Shown here in pieces: positions 46,442-55,201 of a DNA stretch of 64,000 nucleotides. Each line of letters opens with the position of its first letter. Positions within the stretch are counted from its first letter, which is position 1. A program made the translations under genes and the position numbers. The notes under the pieces were generated by a model. It was not told the origin of the DNA. It ran no database searches and saw only the letters and a list, made by a program, of their open reading frames with translations. The stretch comes from JACNIZ01 sp964344765 (GTDB lineage: Bacteria; Planctomycetota; UBA1135). Where the stretch lies: positions 52,044 to 116,043 of the forward strand of contig CAYFOM010000010.1 of NCBI GenBank assembly GCA_964344765.1, in the 5' to 3' direction.

Positions 46442-47608
46442 TCAACTAAAGCGGAAGCGCTTCGCCGCCGCCCAACACAGCACCGCGATGCCGGCGATCA
46501 TCAGTATCGTCGGCGTCATCGCCGAGCCGGGACCGTTTTGGAAGCTGACCAATTGGTGCATGCCATCCATCGCCCAGCCGGCAGGCAGGAACGAAGCCAG
46601 CGTTTGCATCCACGGCGGCGTGATTTCGATCGGCCACCAACAACCGCCAAGCGCTGCCATCAGCATGGTGCTGAATACACCAAGGCCGATGACTTGACCT
46701 TCGGTGCGACCAATGCAGCCGACCAGTAAGCCGAGGCTGGCGCAGAAACCTGCCCACGCGAGCAACAGCAACAACACCATTGCAAGATCCGGTCCCCAAT
46801 CCATGCTGAAGAACAGCGTGCCGTAAACCATGCCGACGGCAACTTGGATCATCGCCATCACCATGCGCGACATCCATTTGCCCATCAGCACTTGACCGCG
46901 TGAGATCGGTGTCGACGCAAGTCGGCGTAGCAGTCCTTGACGGCGCTCGATGACCAAAAGAACGGCGGTTCCGGTCAGGCCTTGCATCAACACAAACATG
47001 ACCAAAATGCCGGGAATGGCTTGATCGAAGCCGCTGGGAATGGTCAAGCGCTTGCCGGCGGTGCGCGAATCGATTTGAATGGACCGCGGCATCGCGTCGA
47101 GCTCGGCCAACGCTTCGGCCGACGGCTTTTTGCCCATTGCACCTAGAGCGATCAAATCGGCGAGCACGGTGTAGACGGCACGCGTCAAGCGGAATTGATC
47201 AAAGTCGCTGGCAATACCCGGCTCGCCCGAACGACGGAATTCGAGAATGGCTTGCTCACCGAACAAAGTGTTGTCGGTGAAGTCGGCGGGAATGCTCAGG
47301 CGGCGGCGGAACTCGTCGAACTTATATTTTTCTAAGTACAAACCCTGCTCGTCGGGCATTTGCACTTGGTATTCATTTTCCGACAAACGCTTCGATAAGT
47401 GATCGAACAAAAAGCCCGGTTGCCCTTCGGCGTGTACCGCGATGTTTTCGACTTGGTTTGATCCGCCGCCGGCACCCGAGGTGATCGTGCCGATGAAGAA
47501 GAAAAACACCACCGGCATGATGAACATCCACAGCAGCGTTTCTTTTTCGCGCAGCATTTGGCGCAAATCGGTGCGGGCGATGAATGCAGCTTGCTGGAAA
47601 CGATTCAT
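46442..47608 (-). CDS. ABC-2 type transporter permease (second)
   Basis: The 388-residue protein begins MNRFQQAAFIARTDLRQML and has one N-terminal membrane segment (LLWMFIMPVVFFFFIGTI), a soluble loop of about 200 residues, and five C-terminal segments including FDQAIPGILVMFVLMQGLTG, the ABC-2 pattern. Its ATG overlaps the stop of the other permease by ATGA. With the ATPase and the first permease it would form an exporter. Convergent with the HtrA-like gene. Confidence 0.85.
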   Translation of the reverse strand: MNRFQQAAFIARTDLRQMLREKETLLWMFIMPVVFFFFIGTITSGAGGGSNQVENIAVHAEGQPGFLFDHLSKRLSENEYQVQMPDEQGLYLEKYKFDEFRRRLSIPADFTDNTLFGEQAILEFRRSGEPGIASDFDQFRLTRAVYTVLADLIALGAMGKKPSAEALAELDAMPRSIQIDSRTAGKRLTIPSGFDQAIPGILVMFVLMQGLTGTAVLLVIERRQGLLRRLASTPISRGQVLMGKWMSRMVMAMIQVAVGMVYGTLFFSMDWGPDLAMVLLLLLAWAGFCASLGLLVGCIGRTEGQVIGLGVFSTMLMAALGGCWWPIEITPPWMQTLASFLPAGWAMDGMHQLVSFQNGPGSAMTPTILMIAGIAVLCWAAAKRFRFS

Positions 47609-48912
47609 GAGCCCAGTGCAATCCTCCACATCCGACGATGCAGCAACGCATAAAGCAGCGCGCAGCCGGCAATTAATCCGGCGAAACTTACAGCCAAAGT
47701 TCCGAGGTTGCTTTCCTGCAGCAGAATCGGTTTGAGTTCTTGCAGGATCCATCCATTCGGCGTGTATCCGCCGGCGTTCACCATCCATTCGGGCATGGCT
47801 TCAAACGGGAAGAAGCTGCCGCCGAGCATCAGCAATGGGAACATCAGCAGGTTGGTGATCAGTGATCCGCCGCGGCGACTGCCGGCGAGCATTTGGATCC
47901 AGCACATCATCAAAAACACCGCGATGCCGCCGGCCGCCCACCACAGCGTGGCTAATGGCAAAACACTCCATGGCATAAAGTCGAAGTACAGAACGCCGAC
48001 CGCCATGAAGATTGCGCCAAGTGCAAGATAAACACCAGCAGCGCCGAGCATTTTGGAAGTAACGAATGTGGTCAGCGAATTCGGCGAGTTTAAGAATCGT
48101 TTCAGCGTGCCGGCTTCGCGCTCTTCCCACAGATCTTCGGATAACCCTTGGGCGATGAAGAAAAGCGCCATCAGCAAAATGCTGGGCAGCATGTAGAACG
48201 CAACCGGGACCTTGGTTTCTTCCTCTTGAGTTGCAGCCGCTGCCTCATCGCTTTCCGTTTCTTCAGCAGGAACTTCCGGTTCGTCCGCCGGGAATTCCAA
48301 CTTGATCAGCACCGGGTTCAGGTACTCCTCCAAACTGCGCATCGCCGAATTGATCTTCACCGCAATGTTTGCGACTTCAGGATCGGCAGCAGTGAAGTCG
48401 CTGGTGCCGTCGACGGTGTTGCGAAGCAGCTCTAATTCCTCACCAAAAATGCGGTGGATATAAAACACCCCCTGCTGCAGCATGGTCAGCACTTCTTCCA
48501 AAATGCCCGGCAGAATGCGCTGTGCCGGATTGGTGACGAAGGTCAGCACCACCGGTTCATCGTCCATCACCTTGTCCTGAAAACCTTCGGGAATCAACAA
48601 CGCCGCCGACCCGTCGTTGTCGTTCAATCGCTCAACCGCTTCCTCATGCGGAATGCGAATGACGTCGACCATATCGCCGACTTGCTCATTGGAAAACGCG
48701 CCGACCAACAAGCCCGACAACATGGTGTCGTCTTGATCTTCGAGGTACAGCACCGCGCGCGGTTTGACGTCGCCGCCACCGCCGCCCATGACCATCGTCA
48801 TCAAGCCGCCGATCAACGCCGGAATGCCGATCCACATGGTCAGCTTCCACGGATCGCGCAGCAGGCGACGCCAATCTTTGTGCGCCGCCACCCAGGAAAC
48901 GGCCATGCTCAT
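47605..48912 (-). CDS. ABC-2 type transporter permease (first)
   Basis: The 435-residue protein starts with a short cytoplasmic segment (VAAHKDWRRLLRDPWKL), a membrane segment (IGIPALIGGLMTMVMGG), a large external domain (residues about 45-225) containing an acidic Glu/Ala stretch (PADEPEVPAEETESDEAAA), and then about five membrane segments (LLMALFFIAQGLSED, LGAIFMAVGVLYFDF, LLMFPLLMLGGSFFPF). ABC-2 fold with NatB/YhaP-like architecture. It overlaps the ATPase gene by 4 nt. Confidence 0.85.
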   Translation of the reverse strand: MSMAVSWVAAHKDWRRLLRDPWKLTMWIGIPALIGGLMTMVMGGGGGDVKPRAVLYLEDQDDTMLSGLLVGAFSNEQVGDMVDVIRIPHEEAVERLNDNDGSAALLIPEGFQDKVMDDEPVVLTFVTNPAQRILPGILEEVLTMLQQGVFYIHRIFGEELELLRNTVDGTSDFTAADPEVANIAVKINSAMRSLEEYLNPVLIKLEFPADEPEVPAEETESDEAAAATQEEETKVPVAFYMLPSILLMALFFIAQGLSEDLWEEREAGTLKRFLNSPNSLTTFVTSKMLGAAGVYLALGAIFMAVGVLYFDFMPWSVLPLATLWWAAGGIAVFLMMCWIQMLAGSRRGGSLITNLLMFPLLMLGGSFFPFEAMPEWMVNAGGYTPNGWILQELKPILLQESNLGTLAVSFAGLIAGCALLYALLHRRMWRIALGS

Positions 48913-49838
48913 TCGCGCAAGTCCTTACCAGTGAGTTGAATGAACAAGCTTTCCAAGCTCGGCTGCGAAACAGTAGTCTCGCGCACCGTGGCGCCGGCGT
49001 TGTGCAAGCTGGCGAAGACCGATTGCAGCTGCGTCGAGGCGTCGGCAATCGACATGTGAATCGAATCTTCCTGCAAGTGCAGAACTTGCGCGTTTTCAAA
49101 TTCGGCCAATGCCGGACGCACGCGTTCTTCATCAAACTGTCCGCTCAAGCGCAAGATGTCGCGCTCGCCCAAGCGGCCGCGCAGTTCGGCCAGGGTTCCG
49201 GCGGCGATGATCCGGCCGTTGTCAATGATCGCCAATTCGTCACAAAGTGTTTCCGCTTCCTCCATGTAATGGGTTGTGTACAAAACACAAGTTCCCTGAG
49301 CCTGCAGATCGCGCACCAAATCCAACAACCGCACGCGCGATTGCGGATCCACGCCGACGGTCGGTTCATCCAGCAACAAAACCTTCGGCTGATGCACTAA
49401 CGCACACCCCATATTCAGGCGCCGCTTCATGCCGCCACTAAATTGCCCGCAAGGTTCTTTGGCGCGATCCAGCAAACCGATGGAATCCAATGTTTGCTGC
49501 ACCCGATGGTCCAGCTCATCGCCGCGCAATCCATAAGCCGCACCCCAAAACTCAAGATTTGCGTAAGCACTCAAATCTTCGTAAATCGCTAATTCCTGGG
49601 GAACTACGCCCAATTGAGCGCGCGAAGCCGGACCGTCGCTGACGACGTCGTGGCTCAGAATGGAGACCCTGCCGGAGGTCGGTTTCAGCAAGCCGGAGAT
49701 ACAACCAATAGTCGTCGACTTGCCGGCACCGTTGGGCCCCAACAAGCCAAAAATCTTGCCGGGCTGGGCGACGAAACTTACGTCGTCCACAGCAGTTAGA
49801 TCGCCGTATTGCTTACGAAGGTTGGTGACTTCGATCAC
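48909..49838 (-). CDS. ABC transporter ATP-binding protein
   Basis: The 309-residue ATPase has Walker A GPNGAGKST, signature FSGGMKRRLN, Walker B VLLLDEPTVGVD and switch His in TTHYMEEAE, the pattern of the ABC-2/DrrA-like class. A C-terminal domain of about 80 residues follows (LSGQFDEERVRPALAEFEN, SLESLFIQLTGKDL). The GTG at 49838 is the preferred start because it begins right before IEVTNLRKQYG; an upstream ATG at 49880 adds 14 unconserved residues. It is the first gene of a coupled three-gene operon. Confidence 0.9.
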   Translation of the reverse strand: MIEVTNLRKQYGDLTAVDDVSFVAQPGKIFGLLGPNGAGKSTTIGCISGLLKPTSGRVSILSHDVVSDGPASRAQLGVVPQELAIYEDLSAYANLEFWGAAYGLRGDELDHRVQQTLDSIGLLDRAKEPCGQFSGGMKRRLNMGCALVHQPKVLLLDEPTVGVDPQSRVRLLDLVRDLQAQGTCVLYTTHYMEEAETLCDELAIIDNGRIIAAGTLAELRGRLGERDILRLSGQFDEERVRPALAEFENAQVLHLQEDSIHMSIADASTQLQSVFASLHNAGATVRETTVSQPSLESLFIQLTGKDLRE

Positions 49839-50004
49839 GATTTTGAAAGCATAGCCGAAAGGTGTTCCACCTCGATGCAATCGCCATCAAATTGAGAACA
49901 ATTTCAACAGAGAAATGATTCTCGACTATCCGCTGTGGTTCGTAGCGGTTATCCTCGAATACCTAGCCGAAGGACTTCCTTCCAGTCCTTTCATCCCCTG
50001 TCAC

Positions 50005-51519
50005 ATGCCGACTCAAAAGTTTTCATCCTCCAGTGTAGACTTCACGTCCTCCACTGAGAACACGGTGAACCCCTCGCGCCATTTACCTCCAGGCCAGGTC
50101 CTCCTCGTCGACGACGACCCGTCCGTTTTGCGCCTACTCGAATTCGAGTTGGGCGAAGCCGGCGTAACCACGGTTGCCGCCCACGACGGCCGTCAAGCGT
50201 TGGAGCTCCTGGAAAAGACTGATATCGACACGGTCATTCTTGACCTTGGACTCCCCGATATTCAGGGCCAAGAATTGCTGAAGCGATTCCACGAGTCGCA
50301 CCCGGAAATACCGGTCATTGTGCTAACCGCTCGCGATGAAGTATCCGAAGCCGTGCTGTGCATGCAACTCGGCGCGCGCGATTTCGTCACCAAACCTTTC
50401 GACCGTGCTCGTCTGCTGACCTCAGTGCATAACGCGTGTAAAGAAAGGCAGATGGAAGCGCGACTGGAAGGATTGGCGATTGAACGCAAGCGGGCATCGG
50501 GCTTTGGAACTTTGATCGGCGGATCCAAAGGCATGACGCGGGTCAAGTCTTTGCTCGAACGCACCGCGAACAACGAAGTCACCGTATTGCTGGAAGGGGA
50601 AAGCGGAACCGGCAAGGAAGTGGTTGCTCGCGCATTGCATGCGGAATCGCAGCGCGGCAACGGGCCGTTTGTTGCGGTCAACTGCGGCGCCATTCCGGAA
50701 AGCCTGATCGAAAGCGAACTCTTCGGTCATGCGATGGGCGCATTTACCGGCGCGGTTTCCGACCACGCCGGCTTCTTTGAGCAAGCCGAGCACGGCACAA
50801 TCTTGCTCGACGAAATCGGCGAGCTGCCGCTGGCTTCGCAGGTGCGTTTGCTGCGCGTTTTGCAGGAAAAGAAAATTCGCCGTGTCGGCGATAAGCGCCT
50901 ACGCCCCATCGACGTGCGCGTGATCGCCGCAACCAACCGCACCTTGGAAGACATGGTCAGCGAAGGCGGCTTCCGCAAGGATCTGTTCTATCGCCTAGCC
51001 GTTTTCCCGATCACCCTGCCGCCGCTTCGCGATCGCCGCGAAGACATCTTGCTGTTGGCGGAATCATTCCTCGAGCGCTTCTCGACACGACTGCATATCA
51101 ACCGCCTGCGCTTGGACGATTCGGCCAAGCAGGCGTTGCTGCGCTACGCGTGGCCGGGCAACGTGCGCGAATTGGAAAACGCGATTGAACGCGCCTGCCT
51201 GCTTTGCCAAGGCGACATCGTCACCGCCGCCGAATTACCCGACCCGGTCCTCGACACGCTTGTACCGGACGAGCCTATCGGCGAAGATAGCGGCTTGCAG
51301 GGACTTGAAACTACCGGTTACGTGCCGGACCGAGAGATCCTGCCGCTTGCGGAAGAAGAACGTCGGCACATCCTGCGTGCGCTGCGGATGACCAACTGGA
51401 ATCTGTCGCAAGCCGCCCAGAAATTGGGCATTGGCCGAGCCACGATTTACCGAAAAATCGAGCGCTACGGCCTGACCAGGGAGAATTCTGAGCCCTCCTC
51501 CGACCTTGGCTCAACTTGA
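50005..51519 (+). CDS. NtrC-family sigma-54 dependent response regulator
   Basis: The 504-residue protein has a receiver domain (LLVDDDPS with the acidic pocket at residues 36-38 and phospho-acceptor Asp80 in VILDLGLPD), a sigma-54 AAA+ domain (Walker A GESGTGKE near residue 200, GAFTGA near 245, Walker B LLDEIGE, arginine-finger region DLFYRLAVFPITLPPLRDR) and a C-terminal Fis-type helix-turn-helix (NLSQAAQKLGIGRATIYRKI). It would activate sigma-54 promoters when phosphorylated. No histidine kinase lies in the window; an Hpt-like gene follows 7 nt after the stop. Confidence 0.95.
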   Translation: MPTQKFSSSSVDFTSSTENTVNPSRHLPPGQVLLVDDDPSVLRLLEFELGEAGVTTVAAHDGRQALELLEKTDIDTVILDLGLPDIQGQELLKRFHESHPEIPVIVLTARDEVSEAVLCMQLGARDFVTKPFDRARLLTSVHNACKERQMEARLEGLAIERKRASGFGTLIGGSKGMTRVKSLLERTANNEVTVLLEGESGTGKEVVARALHAESQRGNGPFVAVNCGAIPESLIESELFGHAMGAFTGAVSDHAGFFEQAEHGTILLDEIGELPLASQVRLLRVLQEKKIRRVGDKRLRPIDVRVIAATNRTLEDMVSEGGFRKDLFYRLAVFPITLPPLRDRREDILLLAESFLERFSTRLHINRLRLDDSAKQALLRYAWPGNVRELENAIERACLLCQGDIVTAAELPDPVLDTLVPDEPIGEDSGLQGLETTGYVPDREILPLAEEERRHILRALRMTNWNLSQAAQKLGIGRATIYRKIERYGLTRENSEPSSDLGST

Positions 51520-51526
51520 TTCCTGA

Positions 51527-51850
51527 ATGAGCTCCACCCTCGAAGGCCAACCCATCTACTCTGCCGAACCGGTTCGACCGGGGTTCGAGGAGTTGCTCCT
51601 GGAATATGTATCGGAACTGCCATCCGCAGCCGATGCGCTGCGCGATCTAGTCGCCGCCGAAGCGGAACTGGAATGCGAGCAGCACCTGCATCGTTTGGCA
51701 GGCAGCCTTGGCCTTTACGGCTATGGTTCGATGGAACATTTGTGCCGCACCTACCTAACGCGGCTGCGGTCCGGCGAACCGCTTGGTGGAATGGCGCGCG
51801 GCGTGCTCGAATTCGCCGACCGCCTGCCGACGATCCGCGCCCGCCCGTAA
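51527..51850 (+). CDS. Hpt-like histidine phosphotransfer protein
   Basis: The 107-residue helical protein has the Hpt core HLHRLAGSLGLYGYGSMEHL, in which His55 matches the phosphorylated His of the HxLxGxxxxxG pattern. Flanking helices (FEELLLEYVSELPSAADAL before, RTYLTRL after) give the size of a single Hpt domain. It lies immediately after the NtrC-type regulator and may relay phosphate to it. The general match is good; the partner is inferred. Confidence 0.7.
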   Translation: MSSTLEGQPIYSAEPVRPGFEELLLEYVSELPSAADALRDLVAAEAELECEQHLHRLAGSLGLYGYGSMEHLCRTYLTRLRSGEPLGGMARGVLEFADRLPTIRARP

Positions 51851-51961
51851 TCGAAATCGTCGAACGGCCTAACCGCACAGCGAATCGGCAGTTATCATGC
51901 CGATTGGCGGTTTTTGCTGTGTACACGCCGCTCCCGCATCCCCCCGGCACACGATTTTCCC

Positions 51962-53869
51962 ATGGGCGAACTTCAGGTCACCGCAACGCAGAACGCAGAG
52001 CAGATGCGCTTCTTCATGAAGTGCTTGCTGCGCGATATGGAAGCGTTGGAGCACATGCTCCGCACCGGCTTAATTGAATCCGATCGTCGGCGCATTGGAG
52101 CCGAACAGGAACTGTTCATTGTCGACCACGCATACCGGCCGGCTTTGCTGGCGCTGGAGCTGCTTGAAACCATCGACGACGAACATTTCACCCCCGAGCT
52201 GGCGCTTTTTAATCTCGAGTACAACCTCGACCCGTTTGATTTCGGCGGCGATTGTTTCCGCAAGCTGGAAAAGCAAGGCGTCGAACTGTTGGCCGTGGCG
52301 CGCCAAAAAGCTCGCGAGATGAATGCCGACATCGTCATGACCGGCATTTTGCCGACATTGCGCCAGTCGGATGTCAGCATCGATTCGATTACGCCGGAAC
52401 CGCGCTACTTTGCGCTGAACGAGGTCATGACCAAGTTGCGCGGCGGTACTTTCCATCTGCGCATTAAGGGTGTGGACGAATGCCGCATTCAGCACAAGTC
52501 GATGCTGCTGGAAGCGTGTAACACCTCGTTCCAGGTGCACTTACAGGTCACCGCCGAGGAATTCGCCAAGCTTTACAACATCTCGCAGTTGGTTGCCGCG
52601 CCGATCATGGCGTGCGCAGTGAATTCGCCGCTGTTGTTCGGCAAGCGGCTGTGGCGCGAAACACGCTTGGCGCTGTTCCAGCAATCCATAGACACACGGC
52701 GCAACGAAATTCCGGCGCGCGCGCTGATGCCGCGGGTGAGTTTCGGTAGCAAATGGGTCAAAGAGTCGGTCACCGAGATCTTCCAGGAAGACATCTCGCG
52801 ATTCCGCGCGTTGCTGGGCAGCGAAAAGTACCAGGATCCGTTTGAAGCGCTTGGCCGTGGGCAGGCGCCGACGCTTGATGCACTGCGTTTGCACAACGGC
52901 ACCGTTTACCGTTGGAACCGTGCATGTTACGGCATTAGCTCGGGCAAGCCGCACTTGCGTATCGAAAACCGTTTGCTGCCTTCGGGGCCGTCGGTTGTGG
53001 ATGAGGTTGCCAATGCCGCGTTCTGGTTGGGATTGGTGCATGGTTACGCGGCCGAACACGGCGATCCGCAAACGCAAATGCACTTCGACGACGCCAAGTC
53101 CAACCTGCTCGCTGCGGCGCGCCTTGGTTTGGATTCGCAATTCAATTGGACCGATGGCCAGCGCTACCCGGCGTCGGATTTGATTTTGGATCAACTGATC
53201 CCGTTGGCGAAGAAGGGATTGGGCATGTTTGGTATCGATCCGGATGACATCCAACGCTACTTGGGCGTGATTCGCAAGCGCGTCGATCATTGCCGCACCG
53301 GTGCGCGCTGGCAGGTGCGGTCATTGGTCGGCATGAACGATCACTCCAGCGAGAGTCAGCGTTTGGCCGCTTTGGTCAAATCGATGATTGAGAACCAGGA
53401 GACCGGCAAGCCCGGCCACGAATGGGAATTGGCTCAACTGGAAGAGGCCGATGATTGGAAAGACCATTACTCGACAGTGGAATCTTTCATGGTTTCGGAC
53501 ATCTTCACCGTGCACCAGGACGAGTTGGTTGATTTGGCCGCAAAGATGATGGAGTGGAGTCACATCCGACACGTGCCGGTCGAAGACAGCGAACATCGAT
53601 TGGTGGGCTTGGTGACGCACCGCAAGCTGCTAAGATTCTTGCTCGGTGGCGATTCGTCGTCGCAGGTTCCGGTTAGCGAGATCATGGAATCGAATCCGAT
53701 TACCATTCGCCGCGATACGCCCACGCTGGAAGCAATCAAGCTGATGAAGGCGAATAAAATCTCGTGCCTTCCCATCCTTGATGACCAGGGAAGATTGGTC
53801 GGCATTGTGACCGATAATGATTTTATGGGGGTAGCACGCAAGCTACTTCAACAGAAGCTCAGTGAATAA
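51962..53869 (+). CDS. Glutamate-cysteine-ligase (GCS2) family enzyme fused to CBS domains
   Basis: The 635-residue protein begins with a GCS2-like carboxylate-amine ligase domain of about 490 residues: IGAEQELFIVD (metal-binding Glu pair), TFHLRIKGVDECRIQHKSM, CNTSFQVHLQV (Gln and His of the nucleotide and substrate site), ACAVNSPLLFGKRLW, and HLRIENRLLPSGPSVVDEVA (Arg/Glu). Residues about 505-630 hold a CBS pair (VESFMVSDIFTVHQDELVDL, HIRHVPVEDSEHRLVGLVTH, then VSEIMESNPITIRRDTP), which in other proteins senses adenine nucleotides. It is followed by an AstE-like gene 24 nt downstream. It would join an amino acid to the gamma-carboxyl of glutamate or a similar acid; the substrate is unknown. 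Confidence 0.85.
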   Translation: MGELQVTATQNAEQMRFFMKCLLRDMEALEHMLRTGLIESDRRRIGAEQELFIVDHAYRPALLALELLETIDDEHFTPELALFNLEYNLDPFDFGGDCFRKLEKQGVELLAVARQKAREMNADIVMTGILPTLRQSDVSIDSITPEPRYFALNEVMTKLRGGTFHLRIKGVDECRIQHKSMLLEACNTSFQVHLQVTAEEFAKLYNISQLVAAPIMACAVNSPLLFGKRLWRETRLALFQQSIDTRRNEIPARALMPRVSFGSKWVKESVTEIFQEDISRFRALLGSEKYQDPFEALGRGQAPTLDALRLHNGTVYRWNRACYGISSGKPHLRIENRLLPSGPSVVDEVANAAFWLGLVHGYAAEHGDPQTQMHFDDAKSNLLAAARLGLDSQFNWTDGQRYPASDLILDQLIPLAKKGLGMFGIDPDDIQRYLGVIRKRVDHCRTGARWQVRSLVGMNDHSSESQRLAALVKSMIENQETGKPGHEWELAQLEEADDWKDHYSTVESFMVSDIFTVHQDELVDLAAKMMEWSHIRHVPVEDSEHRLVGLVTHRKLLRFLLGGDSSSQVPVSEIMESNPITIRRDTPTLEAIKLMKANKISCLPILDDQGRLVGIVTDNDFMGVARKLLQQKLSE

Positions 53870-53893
53870 GAACTGAGTTCCGCCTCCAACCGC

Positions 53894-55135
53894 ATGAAGT
53901 CCGAGAATTCGTCGTCCAGCCAGCCCGGCCAAGACCCCTTCGCTGCACCCGAAGGTGGCTGGAAGCGTGTGGTCGGTCGATTCAAGGGTCAGCATCCTGG
54001 CCCGAAGGTGGTTTTCATGGCATCGCTGCATGGCAACGAGCCCGCTGGTGCCGTCGCTATCGGTCGGGTGCTAAAGGTTTTAGAAGAGCGGCAGATGCCA
54101 TTCGCCGGTGAGATTGTCGGCATCGTTGGCAATTTGAAGGCGTTGAATGCGGACGTGCGCTACCTCGAGCGCGACATGAACCGCATGTGGACCGAAGACC
54201 TGATCGAGCGCGCTTATAAGCCGTCGAGTGGCGACGGTCCTCAAGGGCCCGGCTCGGGTGCCGGCGCCGAGTGGGAAGAGCTGCGCGAGGCGCATGCGTT
54301 GCTGAAAGAAGAGTTGGATGGCTGCACTCGTGAGGCCTTCCTGGTTGATTTGCACACCAGCTCCGCCGACGGTGTGCCCTTCGCGTGCGTTGGCGACACC
54401 ATTCGTAACCGAAGCTTCACAAGGGCTTTACCGATTCCGATCCTGCTCGGCTTGGAAGAGCAGCTGGATGGCGCCCTGCTCGAATACCTGAACAACCGCG
54501 GCGTCGTGACGATGGGATTAGAAGGCGGGCAGCACCGCGAACCGCATTCCATCGACCGCCACGAGGCTGGCATCTGGATCTCGTTGTTCTCAGCGGGCTG
54601 CTTCCCCGGACCGGTTCCGGAGCAGGTCGGACAAGGCCGACGACTTTTGTCCGAAGCGCGCTGCAACCTACCCAGCGTGCTGGAGATTCTTCACCGCCAC
54701 GGTTTGCGCAGCGGTGAAAATTTCGAAATGCGGCCGGGTTATGAAAATTTCACCAAGGTTCAACAAGACGAACTGTTGGCGAGCAATCAAGACGGCGAAA
54801 TCAAATCGCCGTTGCGCGGTCGCATCATGCTGCCGCTGTACCAAGGCAAAGGCGAAGACGGCTTCTTCATCGCTCGCGAAATCCACCCGTTTTGGCTGCG
54901 GATTTCGCGCATGTTGCGAATCATAAAGGTATATAGGCTTGTGAAGCGCTTGCCTGGTATTCGCCGCCATCCGAGCATTCCGCATACGGTGATCGTCAAC
55001 AAGCACGTCGCCCGTTGGTATTCGGTGCAACTGTTTCACCTGCTTGGATATAGAAAACGGCGGAGTAACGCCGACCTATTAGTTATGACTCGGCGCGCAC
55101 ATGACCAAAAAAAGCCTGACCAGATCAGGATTTGA
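53894..55135 (+). CDS. Succinylglutamate desuccinylase/aspartoacylase-like zinc hydrolase
   Basis: The 413-residue protein belongs to the AstE/AspA zinc deacylase family: FMASLHGNEPAGAVA gives His46 and Glu49, VDLHTSS gives His154, and DMNRMW supplies the substrate-binding Asp-Arg region. The N-terminal 20 residues are Ser-rich and probably disordered; the C-terminal 100 residues are a basic beta/helical extension (LRIIKVYRLVKRLPGIRRH). Such enzymes remove acyl groups from amino acids. Proximity to the GCS2-CBS gene suggests a shared pathway. Confidence 0.85.
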   Translation: MKSENSSSSQPGQDPFAAPEGGWKRVVGRFKGQHPGPKVVFMASLHGNEPAGAVAIGRVLKVLEERQMPFAGEIVGIVGNLKALNADVRYLERDMNRMWTEDLIERAYKPSSGDGPQGPGSGAGAEWEELREAHALLKEELDGCTREAFLVDLHTSSADGVPFACVGDTIRNRSFTRALPIPILLGLEEQLDGALLEYLNNRGVVTMGLEGGQHREPHSIDRHEAGIWISLFSAGCFPGPVPEQVGQGRRLLSEARCNLPSVLEILHRHGLRSGENFEMRPGYENFTKVQQDELLASNQDGEIKSPLRGRIMLPLYQGKGEDGFFIAREIHPFWLRISRMLRIIKVYRLVKRLPGIRRHPSIPHTVIVNKHVARWYSVQLFHLLGYRKRRSNADLLVMTRRAHDQKKPDQIRI

Positions 55136-55201
55136 GTCGGTTGCGAGCCCCCGAAAGCAATTTCCAAGGTATCCTCAATAGTCCCCCTGGATGCAAAGCC
55201 A

